Part shown: positions 1 to 9,203 of the stretch, in pieces
Position numbering within the stretch: the stretch's first letter is position 1
How the letters are laid out: every line of letters begins with the position of its first letter
Position numbers and translations under genes: made by a program
DNA from: JBFGFX01 sp965232455
GTDB taxonomy: Bacteria > Pseudomonadota > Gammaproteobacteria > Steroidobacterales > Woeseiaceae
Reading direction: 5' to 3'
Length of the DNA: 64,000 bases
NCBI GenBank assembly: GCA_965232455.1
Contig: OZ246981.1
Coordinates: 5,084,001-5,148,000, forward strand
Notes under the pieces: model-generated
What the model saw: the letters and a program-made list of their open reading frames with translations, nothing else
What the model was told of the DNA's origin: nothing
The model's database searches: none

Positions 1-1109
1 TCGCCCGCCCGAATCGGGACGTAGGCGAGATTTGTCAGCCGGTACGAGTCCTTCCGCCGCATGCCGGCGACGCTGACGTTGAATCGGCTGCGGAAGCCAG
101 CAAGTCGGATGAGTTCGGAGACCAGCGGCGAGCCTTCCGCAATCCTAACCTCGGCGTAAGCGATTTTTGACGCGACCATGGATTTCAGGACCGGCGCCTC
201 GCGCTCGATGACCAGGTCACTCCAACGCTGCAGCTCCCTGAACTGATCGACGCGCCCCTGGACCAGCAGACTGTCACCCGCGCGCAGCACGGTCTGCCGG
301 CTGGGCAGCGCTTCGCTGCGACCGAAACGCACCAGGGCCAGAATGATCAGGCCGGTCGACGCACCGATTCGACTTTCGGCGAGCGTCTTACCCACCAGGA
401 CGGAATCCACCGGTACTCGCATCGTGAAGGTCTGCTCCTGCAGCTTGTAGCGGGAACGAAGGCTGCGCTGGCTGGCTTGCCGAATTCGCGCGGCGCGCGT
501 TTTCGGAAGCCAGAACCGACCGACCAAGGCGACAAACAGGACGCCGATTCCCATTACCGCGGCGCCGATCGGCGTGAAGTCGAACAGCCCGAACGGCTCA
601 TACCCGTTTTGTGACAGCGCCTCGGCGATCAACAGGTTGGGCGGGGTCCCGATCAGCGTCATGAGCCCACCGAGCAGCGTGGCGTACGCCAGCGGCATCA
701 GCAGTCTCGACGCCGGAATCCGGGTGCGCCGCGCCACGTCGACCGCCACCGGCAGCATCAGCGCCGCCACCCCGATATTGTTCATGAACGCCGACAGCAC
801 CGCGGCCGTTACCATGATCACGATAATCATGATGGACTCACGTCGCCCGGCAATGCGCATCACCTGGAAGCCGATGACGTTCGCTATGCCCGTGCGCGTC
901 AGCCCTTCCGACAGGATGAACATCGCCCAGACGGTGATGACCGCGCTGTTGCTGAATCCCGCGAACGCTTCGGTCGGACCGACCAGGCCGGTAACCGCCA
1001 AAGCGCACAGCACCAACATCGCGACGACGTCCATACGGATCACCTCGCTCACGAACAGGATCAATGAGGTCAGGAGAATTCCGAGAACTAAGGCGATTTC
1101 GAACGTCAT
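1..1109 (-). CDS. SLC13/ArsB-type permease with TrkA-C (RCK_C) domains, partial
   Basis: The gene reads leftward from an ATG at 1109 and runs off the window edge, so only about 369 N-terminal codons are visible. The first half is a run of hydrophobic helices with the SLC13-type signature LIGTPPNLLIA and the pore segment AFMNNIGVAALML. A further membrane helix (FDFTPIGAAVMGIG) follows near residue 195. After it comes a soluble stretch holding one complete TrkA-C-like repeat (around VDSVLVGKTLAESRIG) and the start of a second. This matches the known permease architecture in which two RCK_C domains sit between two membrane halves; the second half would lie outside the window. Such proteins are inner-membrane anion or dicarboxylate transporters, but the substrate cannot be read from sequence. 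No stop codon interrupts the frame. Confidence 0.85.
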   Translation of the reverse strand, partial: MTFEIALVLGILLTSLILFVSEVIRMDVVAMLVLCALAVTGLVGPTEAFAGFSNSAVITVWAMFILSEGLTRTGIANVIGFQVMRIAGRRESIMIIVIMVTAAVLSAFMNNIGVAALMLPVAVDVARRTRIPASRLLMPLAYATLLGGLMTLIGTPPNLLIAEALSQNGYEPFGLFDFTPIGAAVMGIGVLFVALVGRFWLPKTRAARIRQASQRSLRSRYKLQEQTFTMRVPVDSVLVGKTLAESRIGASTGLIILALVRFGRSEALPSRQTVLRAGDSLLVQGRVDQFRELQRWSDLVIEREAPVLKSMVASKIAYAEVRIAEGSPLVSELIRLAGFRSRFNVSVAGMRRKDSYRLTNLAYVPIRAG

Positions 1110-1289
1110 AGTTTGACTGTGCTGATGTCGGCCACATGGTAACGCAGAACGAATTCGATTCTTACTCGAAACCGGCAAACCCGCTGACTGCGCGACGGCG
1201 AAGCAAGTCGGTGCGAGCCGGCGCAAACACTGCCGGCGCGTGCTGACCGCGATCGGCTATCATGCTGGCCGGATTACTGTTACCGGGCG

Positions 1290-2192
1290 GTGCCATACAT
1301 GTCATCAGAGGCGAACTATCTGCCGTTGAAACAGCGCAGATCCGAACGCGTGCAGATTCGCGGCGTCGACTATCACGTCAGCCGGTGGGGCGACGAGCGA
1401 AACCCGTTGTTGGTTTATCTGCACGGATGGGGTGATACCGGGTCCACCTGGCAGTTCGTCGTCGATTGTCTGAGCGATCGGTGGTTTGTGGTTGCGCCGG
1501 ACTGGCGGGGATTCGGCAAGAGTGAACACGTCGGCCCCCACTACTGGTTTCCCGACTATCTCGCGGATCTGGACGCGTTACTCGGGATTTACAGCCCCGA
1601 CTCCGCCGCGCGGCTGGTCGGGCACAGCATGGGAGCGAATGTCGTCGGTCTGTACGCCGGCGTCATGCCCGAGCGCGTGAAAGCGTTCATCAACGTCGAA
1701 GGTTTTGGCCTGGCGGACAGCGACCCCGCCAATGCTCCCGCCAACTACCGGCGTTGGATAGAACGGTCGGCTCGGGTGAGCGGGTACTCGACCTACGCGT
1801 CGATGGAGGAACTGGCGTCCAGGATTCTCGCGCGCAACCCCCGGATGCGCCGGGCCTTTGCGCTCTACGTCGCCGGGGAATGGGCCAGGCGAGGGGAGGA
1901 CGGGATCATTCGGCTGTGGGCGGATCCCGCGCATCGTTTGCCGAACGCGGTCCAGTATCGACGCGCGGAGGCGCTCGCCTGCTGGGACCGGGTGGAGGCG
2001 CCGGTATTGCTCGTGCTTGGAGCCGAAACCGATTTCACCAGCGCGGCAAAACCCTGGATCGACCCCGACGAGTCCAAACACCCGTTTCGGGGCGCGCCGA
2101 GCCGATCGATTCCCGGAGCGGGACATATGGTCCACTTTGACGCTCCCGGCTCGCTGGCGGCGGCGATCGACGAGTTTTTGCTTGACTTGTGA
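1290..2192 (+). CDS. Alpha/beta hydrolase
   Basis: This is a 300-residue alpha/beta-hydrolase fold protein. It shows the oxyanion-hole motif LHGWGD (about residues 44-49), the nucleophile elbow GHSMGAN with Ser113, a likely acid in LGAETDF (Glu246 or Asp248) and the catalytic histidine in GAGHMVHFD (His279). There is no signal peptide, so it should be cytoplasmic. The first codon taken here is GTG; an in-frame ATG three codons later (1299) is an equally good start. The family includes esterases, epoxide hydrolases and haloalkane dehalogenases, and nothing in the sequence fixes the substrate. It is 47 bases upstream of the helicase gene on the same strand and may be cotranscribed with it, though the two have no obvious functional link. 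Confidence 0.85.
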   Translation: MPYMSSEANYLPLKQRRSERVQIRGVDYHVSRWGDERNPLLVYLHGWGDTGSTWQFVVDCLSDRWFVVAPDWRGFGKSEHVGPHYWFPDYLADLDALLGIYSPDSAARLVGHSMGANVVGLYAGVMPERVKAFINVEGFGLADSDPANAPANYRRWIERSARVSGYSTYASMEELASRILARNPRMRRAFALYVAGEWARRGEDGIIRLWADPAHRLPNAVQYRRAEALACWDRVEAPVLLVLGAETDFTSAAKPWIDPDESKHPFRGAPSRSIPGAGHMVHFDAPGSLAAAIDEFLLDL

Positions 2193-2239
2193 ATTCATAC
2201 AGTGCTGTATAAAAAACCATATCTTTGAGTGGGCATGAA

Positions 2240-4336
2240 ATGGTTCAGGCACGGCAGTGCGCAGGAAGCTATCTCGACGCACTGAATCCTCCGCAGCGCG
2301 AGGCCGCCTGCTACGGCGAGCGTCGCCCGGGGGGAGGATTCGAGGCCGGCCCCCTGCTCGTGATCGCCGGCGCAGGCACCGGAAAAACGACGACGCTCGC
2401 GCATCGCGTTGCGCATCTGATTGTCGAGGGAGTCAACCCGGAGCGTATTTTGCTGCTCACGTTCACCCGCCGCGCGGCGCAGGAAATGACCCGGCGCGTG
2501 GAGTCGATTGTCGGCAAGTCGAACGACGGTGGCCGGTTGACGACAAACGGTAGGTTGCGCTGGTCCGGCACGTTCCATGCGGTCGCCAATCGATTGCTCC
2601 GGCGTTACGCGCACAACCTGGACCTCGATCCCGGATTCTCGGTTCTGGACCGCGGCGACGCCGCCGACCTGCTGGACGTTGTGAGGCATGAACTCGACCT
2701 GTCGAAAAAGGCCCGGCGGTTTCCCAAAAAAGATACCTGCCTCGCGATTTATTCCCGCTGCGTCAACGCGCGTCATGCGCTTGCCGATACCTTGCAGGCC
2801 GCGTTTCCCTGGTGTGCGGAGTGGGAGCCCGAGCTGCGGTTGCTGTTTCGCACCTATGTCGAACGCAAACAGACCAATCAGGCGCTAGATTACGACGACC
2901 TTTTGCTCTATTGGGACCACCTGCTGGCCGATGCCGAACTGGCGGCCGAGATCGGCGCCTGGTTCGATCACGTGTTGGTTGACGAATACCAGGACACCAA
3001 CAGGTTGCAGTCGAACGTTCTGCGTGCGCTGAAACCGGGCGGTGACGGGATGACCGTCGTTGGCGACGATGCACAGTCGATTTATTCGTTTCGTGCGGCT
3101 GACGTCGAGAACATCCTCGGTTTTCCCGATCGATTCGTGCCGCCCGCGAAGATCGTCACGCTGGAACAAAATTATCGCTCGAACCAGCCGATACTGGACA
3201 CGGCGAATCGCCTGATCGGCGAGAGCGAACGCCAGTACCGGAAGAATCTGTATACCGCGAGCCGCGGCGGCGCCAAACCTGCTTACGTCACCGTGGAAGA
3301 CGGTGATTCGGAAGCTGAATACGTCGCCGATGCCGTTTTGGAGAACCGCGAATCCGGAATGGCGCTGAAGAACCAGGCCGTGTTGTTCCGCGGTTCTCAT
3401 CACAGTGATCGGTTGGAGCTCGAACTCGTGCGACGAAACATCCCCTACGTCAAATACGGCGGTTTGAAGTTTCTCGAGGCGGCCCACGTCAAAGATCTCC
3501 TCGCCGTTCTGAAATGGGCGGAGAATCCCCGTAATCAGGTTGCCGCTTTCCGAGCGCTGAAACTCCTGCCGGGTATGGGACCGTCCTTTGCATCGCGCGG
3601 ATTTGAGGCGCTGGCATTGGCTGAATACCAGTTTGCCGCATTCGTGGGATTCAAACCGCCCGCGGCCGCGCGCGCAGACTGGCTCCCGTTCTGTGAGCTG
3701 ATGCGGTCCGTCTCCGGGCGCGAGCTGGAAGAGCGCGATTGGCAGGACCAGGTCACTCTGGTGCGCCGCTGGTATCAACCGCATCTCGAACGCATTTATG
3801 ACAGTCTGGAAACGCGCGAGGCCGACCTCGAACAGCTCGAGCGGATAGCAAGCCGCTATCCGACACGCGAACGATTCCTCACTGAGCTGACACTCGACCC
3901 GCCGGCCGCGGCCGGCGATCAGGCCGGCGACCCGCTGCTGGACGAAGATTATCTCGTGCTGTCGACCGTGCATTCGGCGAAAGGCCAGGAATGGGATTCG
4001 GTCTTTCTTCTGAGCGTATCGGACGGCAGTTTCCCGTCCGAGTTTTCAACCGGCAAACCCGAACTCATCGAGGAAGAGCGGCGCCTGCTTTACGTAGCAA
4101 TGACGCGAGCTCGTCAATCGCTGCACCTCGTCGCGCCGCTTCGATACCACATCAAGCAGCAACGCCGTGACGGCGATCGTCATGTGTACGGGGCGCGCAG
4201 CCGCTTCATGACGGAGTCGGTGCTCGAAACGATGAAAAAGACATTTCACGGCAGGCCGGATTCTTCCGGGTCTTGCTTACGTCCGGGAACGGATAAAAAA
4301 GTAGACGTTCGGAGCAAGCTCCGCGAGATGTGGTAG
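2240..4336 (+). CDS. UvrD/Rep-family superfamily 1 DNA helicase
   Basis: The 698-residue product carries the SF1A helicase motifs in order: Walker A GAGTGKTT (about 44-51), LLLTFTRRAA (Ia), VDEYQDTN (II, Walker B), VVGDDAQSIYSFR (III), TLEQNYRSN (IV), STVHSAKGQEWDSV (V) and RRLLYVAMTRAR (VI). These support a 3'-5' ATP-dependent DNA translocase of the UvrD/Rep/PcrA type (COG0210). At about 700 residues it is close in size to Rep and UvrD, but the motif spacing and divergent C-terminus suggest a paralogue rather than the housekeeping enzyme, so no symbol is given. An in-frame TTG lies five codons upstream; the ATG at 2240 was chosen because GAGTGGG sits about seven bases before it. Confidence 0.93.
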   Translation: MVQARQCAGSYLDALNPPQREAACYGERRPGGGFEAGPLLVIAGAGTGKTTTLAHRVAHLIVEGVNPERILLLTFTRRAAQEMTRRVESIVGKSNDGGRLTTNGRLRWSGTFHAVANRLLRRYAHNLDLDPGFSVLDRGDAADLLDVVRHELDLSKKARRFPKKDTCLAIYSRCVNARHALADTLQAAFPWCAEWEPELRLLFRTYVERKQTNQALDYDDLLLYWDHLLADAELAAEIGAWFDHVLVDEYQDTNRLQSNVLRALKPGGDGMTVVGDDAQSIYSFRAADVENILGFPDRFVPPAKIVTLEQNYRSNQPILDTANRLIGESERQYRKNLYTASRGGAKPAYVTVEDGDSEAEYVADAVLENRESGMALKNQAVLFRGSHHSDRLELELVRRNIPYVKYGGLKFLEAAHVKDLLAVLKWAENPRNQVAAFRALKLLPGMGPSFASRGFEALALAEYQFAAFVGFKPPAAARADWLPFCELMRSVSGRELEERDWQDQVTLVRRWYQPHLERIYDSLETREADLEQLERIASRYPTRERFLTELTLDPPAAAGDQAGDPLLDEDYLVLSTVHSAKGQEWDSVFLLSVSDGSFPSEFSTGKPELIEEERRLLYVAMTRARQSLHLVAPLRYHIKQQRRDGDRHVYGARSRFMTESVLETMKKTFHGRPDSSGSCLRPGTDKKVDVRSKLREMW

Positions 4337-4718
4337 CGCCGTGTCGGCGATACGGCAAGCTGGTTTTCAAGGGCCAGGTAGGCGCGTTCCAAATGGACGA
4401 CCGATTTCCAACCGTTTCTGGTCATGTTTTCCACCGTCAATATCAACGGTCCGCGAAGCAAAAGACTTGTCGCCTCGTCAGCGACGCAGTTACAACTTCA
4501 CAAAAACGACTCGACGAATCTGCAATTAGGCGTTATCGTGAATCGTGTCACAAAGCGAAAAACGCAATTCCGCTATATCTGACCGTGAGTTAGAAGTGCG
4601 GTTTGCTTAGTAACACGGTTTCGGGAAGACGTACTACCGCAATCGACACCGGCATGCGTCATGCGAATCGGCTAATCGAATCGCGCTCAAGTCCAATCGT
4701 AAGAGAGGATTCGGGTAT
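4337..4718 (+). other. Intergenic region without recognisable gene
   Basis: These 382 bases separate the helicase from the next gene. Short open frames occur on both strands, but none has a convincing ribosome binding site, a recognisable domain or the codon bias of the neighbours. No strong hairpin followed by a T-run was seen. The region just before 4719 contains AGAGAGGA, the probable ribosome binding site for the next gene. Confidence 0.6.
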
Positions 4719-5351
4719 ATGGGCGATCGGCTGGCAGGTGAACGGGTTTTACCGGTCCACAATCTGACCGAGTATTTTCGCGAGTCTATCGAGACCGCGA
4801 TTGACAAACAGTGTGTCAACGTCGATCCGCATGCCACCCACTACGTCGTCAATCTGCTGACGATGTTTTCCCGCTCCGAAGAATTCTACGAAGACCACGG
4901 AGAGTCTTACGGCCTGCGTCCGCTGGCGTTGATGATGGCCGATGCCGCGGAGGCGCGCAGCGCGGCGGAGCGCAATTTCTCGCTTCAGCGGATTGGAGAC
5001 GTGGCGTTGTTCATATCCGGCTTTTTTGCCGACAGTCTCGCGGACAAACTGGTCGATCTGGACTACTACATTTACATGGGTGGAAATGCCTACGGCTCGT
5101 TGTCGGAGGAGATTCGCGGCACGACCCGTGGCAAGGCGTTTGCCGACATCTACAGAGAGCTGGCGATCAACTTTCAAACGTTTGTGGACGTCTTGAATGA
5201 AGTTCGCGACGGTCCTCGAAGGGAATCGGACGTCGATCTCATGCGTGCGTACGAGGTCTGGCTCAAGACCGGCAGCCGGCGCGCCGCGACCTTACTCAGG
5301 CAGAACGGCGTAGTGCCGATCGATGGCGCGGGCAAGCTACGCAGACATTAG
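4719..5351 (+). CDS. Conserved-looking hypothetical protein, first of an unknown pair
   Basis: The 210-residue protein is soluble, acidic and predicted mostly helical, with no signal peptide or membrane segment. I do not recognise the family. Visible features are two tyrosine-rich helical stretches (DLDYYIYMGGNAYG, near residue 115) and a C-terminal segment reading YEVWLKTGSRRAATLLRQNG. AGAGAGGA lies about ten bases before the ATG. The next gene starts only 21 bases after the stop on the same strand and is similar in size and style, so the two are probably cotranscribed and may act together. Codon use matches the core genes, which argues against recent transfer. Confidence 0.7.
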   Translation: MGDRLAGERVLPVHNLTEYFRESIETAIDKQCVNVDPHATHYVVNLLTMFSRSEEFYEDHGESYGLRPLALMMADAAEARSAAERNFSLQRIGDVALFISGFFADSLADKLVDLDYYIYMGGNAYGSLSEEIRGTTRGKAFADIYRELAINFQTFVDVLNEVRDGPRRESDVDLMRAYEVWLKTGSRRAATLLRQNGVVPIDGAGKLRRH

Positions 5352-5372
5352 ACACGAAGGGACTGTCTTCGC

Positions 5373-6029
5373 ATGCTTGACCAATTGCAGCGGCATCTGA
5401 CGGATATCAATGGGGTAGACTCGGGCCATGACGTCCGCGACTACTTGATCACGGACCGTCAATTGGCCGCCGCGCTGGGGCAGGGCGCTCTCATCTCCAC
5501 CACGGACGAAACGGTGCTGTTGTCGCAGGATGAGGAAGGGCTTGCTCTGTCTGTTTTCCTCGATGAAGCAATGCTCGCGCGTCTCCGTTCCGCGGATCCG
5601 CTTACCCAGCTTCGGGCCGAACAGTTGGGCGACCTTTGGACCGTCCTCGAGGGGATCAGCCATTTCAATTACCTCACCTGGTGCGCCGAGCGCGATCGGC
5701 CCGTGACCCTTCTCGAACTGGAAATGCAGGCCGAGGTCGACAAGTTTGTCGCCTCGCTATCGCTCGTGCTGGCGCAGGGGGAGTCCGAGATGTCGGCCAA
5801 CCTGCATGGATGGCTTTTCGAGTCGGTGAGTTTCCGGGCGGAACTGGACGCGCAGCAGTTGCGACGTTACCGTGCCGCAAACGAGTATGCGAGCCGTTTT
5901 TGCCACGGACTGCGCGCACGCCTCGTCGAAGGAAACGATAGCGTCATATCGGAACTGCGGCAGTTTTACCGCCTGTCGCAGCAGGGCAAAATCAGCCACA
6001 TCCATTCCTGCGCCTGGTCCGACCGTTGA
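5373..6029 (+). CDS. Hypothetical protein, second of an unknown pair
   Basis: The 218-residue soluble protein has no signal peptide. I do not recognise the family. The N-terminal third (LDQLQRHLTDINGVDSGHDV, TDETVLLSQDEEGLALSVFL) looks like a mixed alpha/beta segment. The rest is helical and includes GDLWTVLEGISHFNYLTWCA, a histidine/aromatic-rich stretch, and LELEMQAEVDKFV. It is 21 bases downstream of the preceding gene and most likely in its operon. The stop is followed within ten bases by a hairpin that suits the converging gene on the other strand rather than this one. A function should not be assigned from the sequence alone. Confidence 0.7.
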   Translation: MLDQLQRHLTDINGVDSGHDVRDYLITDRQLAAALGQGALISTTDETVLLSQDEEGLALSVFLDEAMLARLRSADPLTQLRAEQLGDLWTVLEGISHFNYLTWCAERDRPVTLLELEMQAEVDKFVASLSLVLAQGESEMSANLHGWLFESVSFRAELDAQQLRRYRAANEYASRFCHGLRARLVEGNDSVISELRQFYRLSQQGKISHIHSCAWSDR

Positions 6030-6030
6030 G

Positions 6031-6060
6031 CAAAAAAAAGACGGTGGCAGAGCCACCGTC
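6031..6060 (-). terminator. Rho-independent terminator for the leftward gene at 6091-6537
   Basis: A perfect 9-bp stem (GACGGTGGC at 6040-6048 against GCCACCGTC at 6052-6060) has a three-base loop. Eight A residues at 6032-6039 become a U-tract in a leftward transcript. It lies 30 bases past the stop of the leftward secreted-protein gene. No T-run follows on the + strand, so it should be poor for rightward transcripts. Confidence 0.85.
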
Positions 6061-6090
6061 AATAGCACGAAACAAACTGCAATTGGGGAT

Positions 6091-6537
6091 TTAGTTTGTT
6101 GCGCTTATCTCTTTCGAGATAACTTGTTTACGGTGCGGCTCGTTTGCGCCAGCCGCATCGTGAATTCCATTCAGAGACTCGCTTGCTTCCCGATGGTCCA
6201 TGAACACCACCTCCCCGGCGTGGCCCGATGACGACAAAATCAAACGGATGCAATCTCTCGTTTTGTCGTCGATGGTGCTGCTGCTGACGACCATTACGTC
6301 GCCGGGATCGCGTATCCGTTTTACGGGCGCTCGTGAATCGTCTTGTCGTAAGTCACTTCTCGACACCGTCCAATCGCTGTCGTCCATTTCGACGAACAGT
6401 TGCCCGTCCTCGGTGCCGTCGTCAATCGCAATCATGAGCCTGCGTTCGTGAATCTGTTCGGGGGTACCCAGCGTATTGGCTATCGGTGACGCCAGAAGAA
6501 CGCCGATAGCCAGAACTGTAGCGCCTGCTTTTTTCAC
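6091..6537 (-). CDS. Small secreted hypothetical protein
   Basis: The 148-residue product begins with a typical Sec signal peptide (MKKAGATVLAIGVLLASPIA, cleavage near residue 20-25). The mature domain is hydrophilic and acidic and has no recognised family. It contains a stretch of serines (VMVVSSSTIDD) and one cysteine in its second half (TRDCIRLILS), so an intramolecular disulfide is unlikely. It is probably periplasmic. The gene is monocistronic and leftward, with a strong intrinsic terminator 30 bases after the stop. Confidence 0.7.
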   Translation of the reverse strand: MKKAGATVLAIGVLLASPIANTLGTPEQIHERRLMIAIDDGTEDGQLFVEMDDSDWTVSRSDLRQDDSRAPVKRIRDPGDVMVVSSSTIDDKTRDCIRLILSSSGHAGEVVFMDHREASESLNGIHDAAGANEPHRKQVISKEISATN

Positions 6538-6754
6538 GATTCCCAGCCCTAAACGTTTGCGCTTTCCCTATTTGATGCGCGCGCGCGGCGTTTGGTTGCA
6601 ATGAAATCGGCATAAGTTTCGTATACCGAGGCAGCGCGTTCGGCTCATTGGTTGCGATGGAAACGACCGCCACGGGCCTCCGGTGGCCGCTGGAGTCCGC
6701 GTTCCGCGGGTGAGCGTATAATCTGGTCTTTCGACGCCGTTTGTGGAGAAAAAG

Positions 6755-7525
6755 ATGGCTACCGCACAAAAATCGCCGCCCGTACGTGCGCAGGTGACCG
6801 AAGAGGAGTGGCAGACCCGCGTCGATCTGGCTGCCTGTTACAGACTGATAGCGATGCACGGCTGGGACGACCTGGTGTTCACGCATATCTCGGCGCGGGT
6901 GCCCGGTCCCGACGAGCATTTCCTGATCAACGCCTACGGGCTCCTGTTCGAGGAAATGACCGCCAGCAGCCTTGTCAAGGTGGATCTCGAGGGAAACATC
7001 GTTCTCGATACCCCCCATTTCATCAACCCGGCCGGGTTTACGATTCACAGCGCGGTGCACGAGGCCCGCACCGACGTCGCCTGTGTCGTACACACGCACT
7101 CGAAGGCGGGCGTCGCGGTGTCGGCTCAGGCCGGCGGGCTGTTGCCACTGTCGCAGACCTCGTTGTTTCCGTTGGCGTCGATCGGCTATCACGATTACGA
7201 GGGTGTCGCGCTGAACGCGGAAGAAAAGCCGCGGCTCGTCGCCGATCTGGGGGAACGGGCGTTCCTGATACTACGCAATCATGGATTGCTGACCGCCGGC
7301 GCCACGATCGCAGACGCGTTTCTCTACATGTATTTGTTGGAAACCGCGTGTCAGACGCAACTCCTGGCGCAGTCTGCGGGCGTTGGGTTGATTCACGTCG
7401 ATGATCGAATACTGGCCGGTATCATGGCGCAGGCGGAAGAGGTAACAAAAGGAATCGGCGGGCAACTGGCCTGGCCGGGGCTCCTGCGCAAGCTCGATCG
7501 TCTGGATTCGTCTTTTCGCGAATGA
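6755..7525 (+). CDS. Class II aldolase/adducin-family protein
   Basis: The 256-residue protein matches the class II aldolase/adducin fold. The zinc-binding histidines are visible in VVHTHSKAG (His113 and His115) and in RNHGLLTAG (His176), with an acidic residue in AVHEA available as catalytic base. Family members cleave or epimerise phosphorylated sugars such as fuculose or ribulose phosphate, but this subgroup (long N-terminal helix, EEEWQTRVDLAACYRL) is often found without a sugar pathway and its substrate is unknown. ATG at 6755 was preferred over an in-frame GTG at 6743 because GGAGA (6745-6749) sits correctly before it. No sugar kinase or isomerase gene is adjacent. Confidence 0.85.
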   Translation: MATAQKSPPVRAQVTEEEWQTRVDLAACYRLIAMHGWDDLVFTHISARVPGPDEHFLINAYGLLFEEMTASSLVKVDLEGNIVLDTPHFINPAGFTIHSAVHEARTDVACVVHTHSKAGVAVSAQAGGLLPLSQTSLFPLASIGYHDYEGVALNAEEKPRLVADLGERAFLILRNHGLLTAGATIADAFLYMYLLETACQTQLLAQSAGVGLIHVDDRILAGIMAQAEEVTKGIGGQLAWPGLLRKLDRLDSSFRE

Positions 7526-7545
7526 GAGAGCGTGGCCGCTGTCGT

Positions 7546-9063
7546 TCAGGCAAGGAATATCTGATAAGCGGGATTGTCGGTTTCTTCCCAGTGCGGGTAG
7601 CCGAGTTCGGCCAGGTGCGCTTCGAGTTCGTGCGCTTCATCCGCCGAGACCTGTATCCCGGTCAGTATCCGGCCGTAGTCGGATCCGTGGTTCCGATAGT
7701 GGAACAGGCTGATGTTCCAGCCCGTCCCGATCGCATCCAGAAATCTCAGTAACGCGCCCGGACGTTCGGGAAACTCGAAACGAAAAAGTCGCTCGTTCCT
7801 GATGCCTGGGCTTCTGCCGCCGACCATGTGACGTACATGCAACTTCGCCATCTCGTTGTCGCTCAGATCGACGACCGGGAAGCCCTCCGAACGGATGTCG
7901 TCGATGATTTTTGCGCGCTCGGCGGCGCCGGCGCGGAGTTCGACGCCGACAAACACGCGGGCCGCATCTTCGTTGCTGTACCGGTAGTTGAATTCGGTAA
8001 TGCTCCGCCGGCCGATGGTCTGACAGAAGCGGCGGAAACTGCCGGGTTCCTCGGGGATCTCGGCCGCGAGTAACATCTCGCGCTCCTCGCCGATGGCAGC
8101 TCTTTCCGCGATGTGTCGAAGACGGTCGAAATTCATGTTGGCGCCGCAGTTCAAGGCAACGAACGTCCTGTCCGCGGCTTTCGTCGTTTCAACGTGGCGT
8201 TTTACACCGGCGACGGCGAGTGCGCCGGCGGGTTCGACGATGGAACGGGTGTCCTCGTAAATGTCCTGCACGGCGGCGCAAATGTGATCGGTATCGACGG
8301 TGATGATTTCGTCGATATGTTCCTGGCACAGACGAAACGTTTCGTCGCCCACCCGTTTTACAGCAACGCCGTCTGCGAAAATGCCGACGTGGTCCAGGGT
8401 AACCGGACGACCGGCCGCTAGCGACGCTTTCATCGCCGCGGAATCCTCCGGCTCGACGCCGACAACGCGAATGTCCGGAGCGGACGCCTTGATGTACGCG
8501 GCGATTCCCGCGATGAGTCCGCCGCCGCCGATCGGAACGAATACGGCGTCGATCTTGCCCTCCGACTGCCGCAGGATTTCGGCGCCGATGGTTCCTTGCC
8601 CGGCGATGACGTCCGGGTCATCGAACGGGTGTATGAACGTCAGTCCGAACTCGTCTTCGCGTCGCTGCGCTTCCGCGAAGGCTTCGTCGTAGTTGTCTCC
8701 GTGCAGCACGACTTCGCCGCCCAACTCACGAACCGCATCCACTTTGATGGTCGGGGTGGTTTCGGGCATTACGATGACGGCGCGGGCGCCTTTGCGTCCC
8801 GCGGCCAGCGCCACGCCTTGAGCGTGATTACCGGCCGAGCTGCATATGACGCCCTTCGCGAGCGTGCCCTCGGGCAGGCGATTCATTTTGTTGAGCGCGC
8901 CGCGAAGTTTGAACGAGAAAATCGGCTGCAAATCCTCCCGTTTTAAAAGTATGCGATTGTCCAGGCGCGCCGAAAGCAGCGGGGCGGGCTCCAGGGGAGT
9001 TTCAATCGCAACCGAGTAGACGTCCGCTTCGTCTATTCGCTTACGGTAATCGATGTCACTCAT
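7546..9063 (-). CDS. ilvA: Biosynthetic threonine ammonia-lyase
   Basis: This is a 505-residue PLP enzyme that deaminates threonine to 2-oxobutanoate, the first step of isoleucine synthesis. The PLP lysine lies in FSFKLRGA (Lys52), the phosphate-binding glycine loop in PIGGGGLIAGIA, and SSAGNHAQGVA contacts the cofactor. The C-terminal third contains two ACT-like regulatory subdomains (PEEPGSFRRFCQTIG and FPERPGALLRFLDAIG). This is the arrangement of the isoleucine-inhibited biosynthetic enzyme rather than the short catabolic one. Length agrees with E. coli IlvA (514). A TTG nine codons upstream is in frame, but ATG at 9063 gives the usual N-terminus. The gene stands apart from other branched-chain biosynthesis genes. 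Confidence 0.95.
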   Translation of the reverse strand: MSDIDYRKRIDEADVYSVAIETPLEPAPLLSARLDNRILLKREDLQPIFSFKLRGALNKMNRLPEGTLAKGVICSSAGNHAQGVALAAGRKGARAVIVMPETTPTIKVDAVRELGGEVVLHGDNYDEAFAEAQRREDEFGLTFIHPFDDPDVIAGQGTIGAEILRQSEGKIDAVFVPIGGGGLIAGIAAYIKASAPDIRVVGVEPEDSAAMKASLAAGRPVTLDHVGIFADGVAVKRVGDETFRLCQEHIDEIITVDTDHICAAVQDIYEDTRSIVEPAGALAVAGVKRHVETTKAADRTFVALNCGANMNFDRLRHIAERAAIGEEREMLLAAEIPEEPGSFRRFCQTIGRRSITEFNYRYSNEDAARVFVGVELRAGAAERAKIIDDIRSEGFPVVDLSDNEMAKLHVRHMVGGRSPGIRNERLFRFEFPERPGALLRFLDAIGTGWNISLFHYRNHGSDYGRILTGIQVSADEAHELEAHLAELGYPHWEETDNPAYQIFLA

Positions 9064-9203
9064 CGGCGGTTCTGTTAGTAGGGCGGACAATCCGCGTCGC
9101 GATCCGGAAGGTTATCGCATCGGCGGGGGAAAAGCAGAAGTTGTGTGGTCAATTAAAGAACGGGCGACCTCCTGAACACCGCTTTCCGGGACGAACTGAA
9201 ATC

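Noticed and set aside
2196..2222. Possible LexA (SOS) box before the helicase gene
   Set aside because: CTGTATAAAAAACCAT matches one half of the CTG-N10-CAG pattern but the second half is absent. The nearby ATACAGTGCTGTAT palindrome has too small a centre to be a LexA site or terminator.
4246..4461. 71-codon leftward frame across the helicase 3' end
   Set aside because: No ribosome binding site, overlaps the real helicase terminus and shows no domain.
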